A stretch of 64,000 bases of DNA from Desulfobotulus alkaliphilus (GTDB lineage Bacteria > Desulfobacterota > Desulfobacteria > Desulfobacterales > ASO4-4), in NCBI RefSeq assembly GCF_007830435.1, contig NZ_VLLC01000006.1:96029-160028 (forward strand), given 5' to 3'. Within the stretch, counting starts at the first letter, position 1. Each line of letters begins with the position of its first letter. Below the pieces are notes generated by a model, which saw only the letters and a list, made by a program, of their open reading frames with translations, made no database searches and was not told where the DNA came from. Shown one piece after another: positions 62,157 through 64,000 of this stretch. The position numbers were made by a program, and so were the translations under genes.

Positions 62157-63878
62157 ATGAAAAATATCCGTATCGGCATGAAACTGACTGCGGGATTTCT
62201 GGCTGTAACTTCCATTGCCCTTGTCATAGGGCTGATGGGCTGGAATGCCATCGGCAAACTGGAAAAAGGGATCATCAACATGGCAGACAACCGCATTCCG
62301 GATCTACTGGCTTTAAGCAATCTGAACCGGGAACGCATGGCCATCCGGGCACAGACACTGGATATCTGGATTGAAGAAAATTCTGACCATGCAGTTGCGG
62401 TGGCCTCCTACCGCCGCATCCAGCAGCAGCGCAGGGCAAGCTGGGCTGAGGTTGACGAAGCCATGAAAACCCTCAAAAGCATCCCTCGGGCAATGCCCAG
62501 GGGCCGTGAACTCCTTGCATCCGTTGAAAAGGAGCATGATGCATGGCGCAGGATCTATGTGGAGCTGGACAGCCTGATAGACCGCTTCGTCAACAGCAGG
62601 AATTCAGAAGAACGTGCAGCCCTTTACCTTGAATATCGTGCAACAACGGACCGGATGATTCCTGCTTTCGAAGCCATGGGTGCAGCCCTGGAAGCACTCA
62701 TTGAAAACAACAAGACCAACACAGGCAGAATGGCTGCCGCACAGGTGGCACAGGCAGAACGGATGAAAGGAATGATCCTGATTTTTATTGCACTGGGCAT
62801 GGTGTCTGCCCTTGCCGTCAGCCTTCTTATCACCCGCAGTATTACAGGCCCTCTGAAAGAAACCGGCATAATTTTTAAAGCCATTTCCACAGGCGACATG
62901 ACGTGCAGCGTACCCGAAGGACTGCTCAACAGAAAAGATGAGCTGGGGGCCATGGGTAGCCGCATTAACGAAATGCTCACTTCCCTGAAGGAAGTTTTTT
63001 CCACCATGAACAATGGCGTCAGCACCATGGCTTCCTCTTCCACGGAACTTGCCGCCATTTCCGAGCAGACAAGTCAGGGAGCGGAAGAGTCCAGTTCCCG
63101 TGCTGAAACCGTAGCTGCGGCAGCCGAAGAAATGACCGTTTCCGCAAGAAACATGGCAGAAAAAATGGTTCATTCCTCAGAAAGTATCGGCAGTGTGGCT
63201 GTGGCCATGGAAGAGATGAGCAGTACCATTTCAGAAATTGCAGCCAGCACAGCCAAGGCCAGCAGGAGTACGGAAACATCCGTAGAGGAAACAGAAGGCT
63301 TTGCCTCCATCATGGAAGAACTTGGTCAGGCAGCCAGAGAAATCGGCAGAGTCACGGAAGCCATCAGTGAAATATCCGAACAGACCAATCTCCTTGCCTT
63401 AAATGCCACCATCGAAGCGGCAAGGGCCGGAGAAGCAGGAAAAGGTTTTGCCGTCGTTGCCGGAGAAATCAAGGCACTGGCCCAGCAGACCGCTTCTGCC
63501 ACAGGGGACATCCGCCAGCGCATTGAAGGTATCCAGCAGGTTTCACAAAAAGCCCTGACGGATGTACAGAACATTGTATCAAGCATACGGGGAGTCAATG
63601 AAATTGTGACAGGCATTGCCTCAGCAACGGAAGAACAGTCCGCTGCCATTCATGAAGTAAACAGCAGCCTTACCAGAGCTTCTGCCATGGTAAATGAGGC
63701 GGATGCCCAGAGTACGGAAATGACATCTGTATCCGAGGAAATAGCCAAAGACATGGCTTCCGTAAGCATGGCAGCCTCAGAGGTAAAAAGTGCCAGCAGT
63801 CAGGTAAGACAGACGGTGCAGGAGCTTTCAGGTCTTTCCGAGGAAATCCGGACGATGATGCTGCGCTTTAAAATTTGA
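62157..63878 (+). CDS. Methyl-accepting chemotaxis protein
   Basis: A 573-residue chemoreceptor. Transmembrane helices near residues 10-30 and 204-226 enclose a four-helix-bundle-type sensor. A HAMP domain (about 227-280) and a signalling domain follow, with the hairpin tip [20 protein letters not shown], then [20 protein letters not shown]. The frame ends ...MMLRFKI without the pentapeptide tether found in some receptors. The ATG at 62157 follows GGGAGGAG by 6 bases; an in-frame ATG at 62139 overlaps that site. It lies about 2.9 kb from cheA and may signal to it; the ligand is unknown. Confidence 0.92.
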   Translation: MKNIRIGMKLTAGFLAVTSIALVIGLMGWNAIGKLEKGIINMADNRIPDLLALSNLNRERMAIRAQTLDIWIEENSDHAVAVASYRRIQQQRRASWAEVDEAMKTLKSIPRAMPRGRELLASVEKEHDAWRRIYVELDSLIDRFVNSRNSEERAALYLEYRATTDRMIPAFEAMGAALEALIENNKTNTGRMAAAQVAQAERMKGMILIFIALGMVSALAVSLLITRSITGPLKETGIIFKAISTGDMTCSVPEGLLNRKDELGAMGSRINEMLTSLKEVFSTMNNGVSTMASSSTELAAISEQTSQGAEESSSRAETVAAAAEEMTVSARNMAEKMVHSSESIGSVAVAMEEMSSTISEIAASTAKASRSTETSVEETEGFASIMEELGQAAREIGRVTEAISEISEQTNLLALNATIEAARAGEAGKGFAVVAGEIKALAQQTASATGDIRQRIEGIQQVSQKALTDVQNIVSSIRGVNEIVTGIASATEEQSAAIHEVNSSLTRASAMVNEADAQSTEMTSVSEEIAKDMASVSMAASEVKSASSQVRQTVQELSGLSEEIRTMMLRFKI

Positions 63879-63923
63879 ACACTCACCCCGGTATTCAGGC
63901 CAACAGGCTTCAGTACATTGGAC

Positions 63924-64000
63924 GTAACTGTTCAGCACCGTTTTCCAAAGACCATACCTGCAAGACAGATGCACAGGCCCCAGGCTATTTGCCCGTGACG
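63924..64000 (+). repeat. Second copy of the GTAACTGTTCAGCAC mobile element (cut by window end)
   Basis: Begins GTAACTGTTCAGCACCGTTT and continues with GATGCACAGGCCCCAGGCTA and TTTGCCCGTGACG, matching 14137-14210 with a few substitutions and small length differences. The right end lies outside the window. It follows the chemoreceptor stop by 45 bases, where a terminator would be expected. Confidence 0.85.

Overview
The window looks like a chromosome segment of an anaerobic member of the Desulfobacterota, probably a sulfate reducer related to Desulfobacteraceae. This is inferred from gene content, with no rRNA to confirm it: SulP anion permeases, an OFA-family transporter, a sodium-pumping biotin decarboxylase operon with a methylmalonyl-CoA type carboxyltransferase, a 2-hydroxyacyl-CoA dehydratase-type iron-sulfur protein with its activase, and a very large number of sensor kinases. 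No tRNA, rRNA or CRISPR array was seen. Most genes use ATG with clear Shine-Dalgarno sites, and many overlap by 4 bases (ATGA).

Layout. 1-2.98 kb: the end of a kinase-like gene, a truncated chemoreceptor, and an aldehyde dehydrogenase divergent from a TetR regulator, with a double palindromic operator between them. 3.4-12.1 kb: a chain of receiver and kinase genes leading into a SulP permease that carries its own C-terminal receiver domain, then a second SulP without it. 12.7-14.0 kb: an OFA-type MFS transporter whose terminator tail carries a small mobile element. 14.5-23.4 kb: a metal/redox locus (DUF4198-like periplasmic proteins, NapH-like membrane ferredoxin, a lone dehydratase-type protein, its ATPase activase, a CcdA/UreH-like membrane protein and a TonB-dependent receptor). 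23.5-25.0 kb: MITE-like repeats, an orphan gene and a 67-bp tandem repeat. 25.0-31.0 kb: a minus-strand sodium-pump/carboxyltransferase operon that includes a cyclic-nucleotide-binding protein.

31.7-34.8 kb: a four-gene ABC/DUF4857 membrane locus. 34.7-38.6 kb is an accessory island: a duplicated gene tail, a decayed toxin-antitoxin fragment, an AT-rich gene ending in an integron attC-like site, a zinc-ribbon membrane protein, a YoeB toxin with a beheaded antitoxin, msrB-msrA and a broken IS630-type transposase. 39.3-41.4 kb: a cupin and an orphan CydD-like exporter half.

41.9-59.3 kb is a signalling block: three hybrid kinases with Hpt domains, a fourth hybrid kinase, a receiver-kinase, a CheY-like receiver and a CheA, mostly translationally coupled. 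None has a DNA-binding or nucleotide-cyclase output. 59.5-64 kb: an AAA/PD-(D/E)XK protein, gene remnants, an intact chemoreceptor and the start of a second copy of the mobile element seen at 14.1 kb.

The two most unusual systems are the SulP-STAS-receiver fusion embedded in a two-component chain and the dehydratase-type [Fe-S] protein/activase locus joined to membrane electron-transfer and TonB genes.
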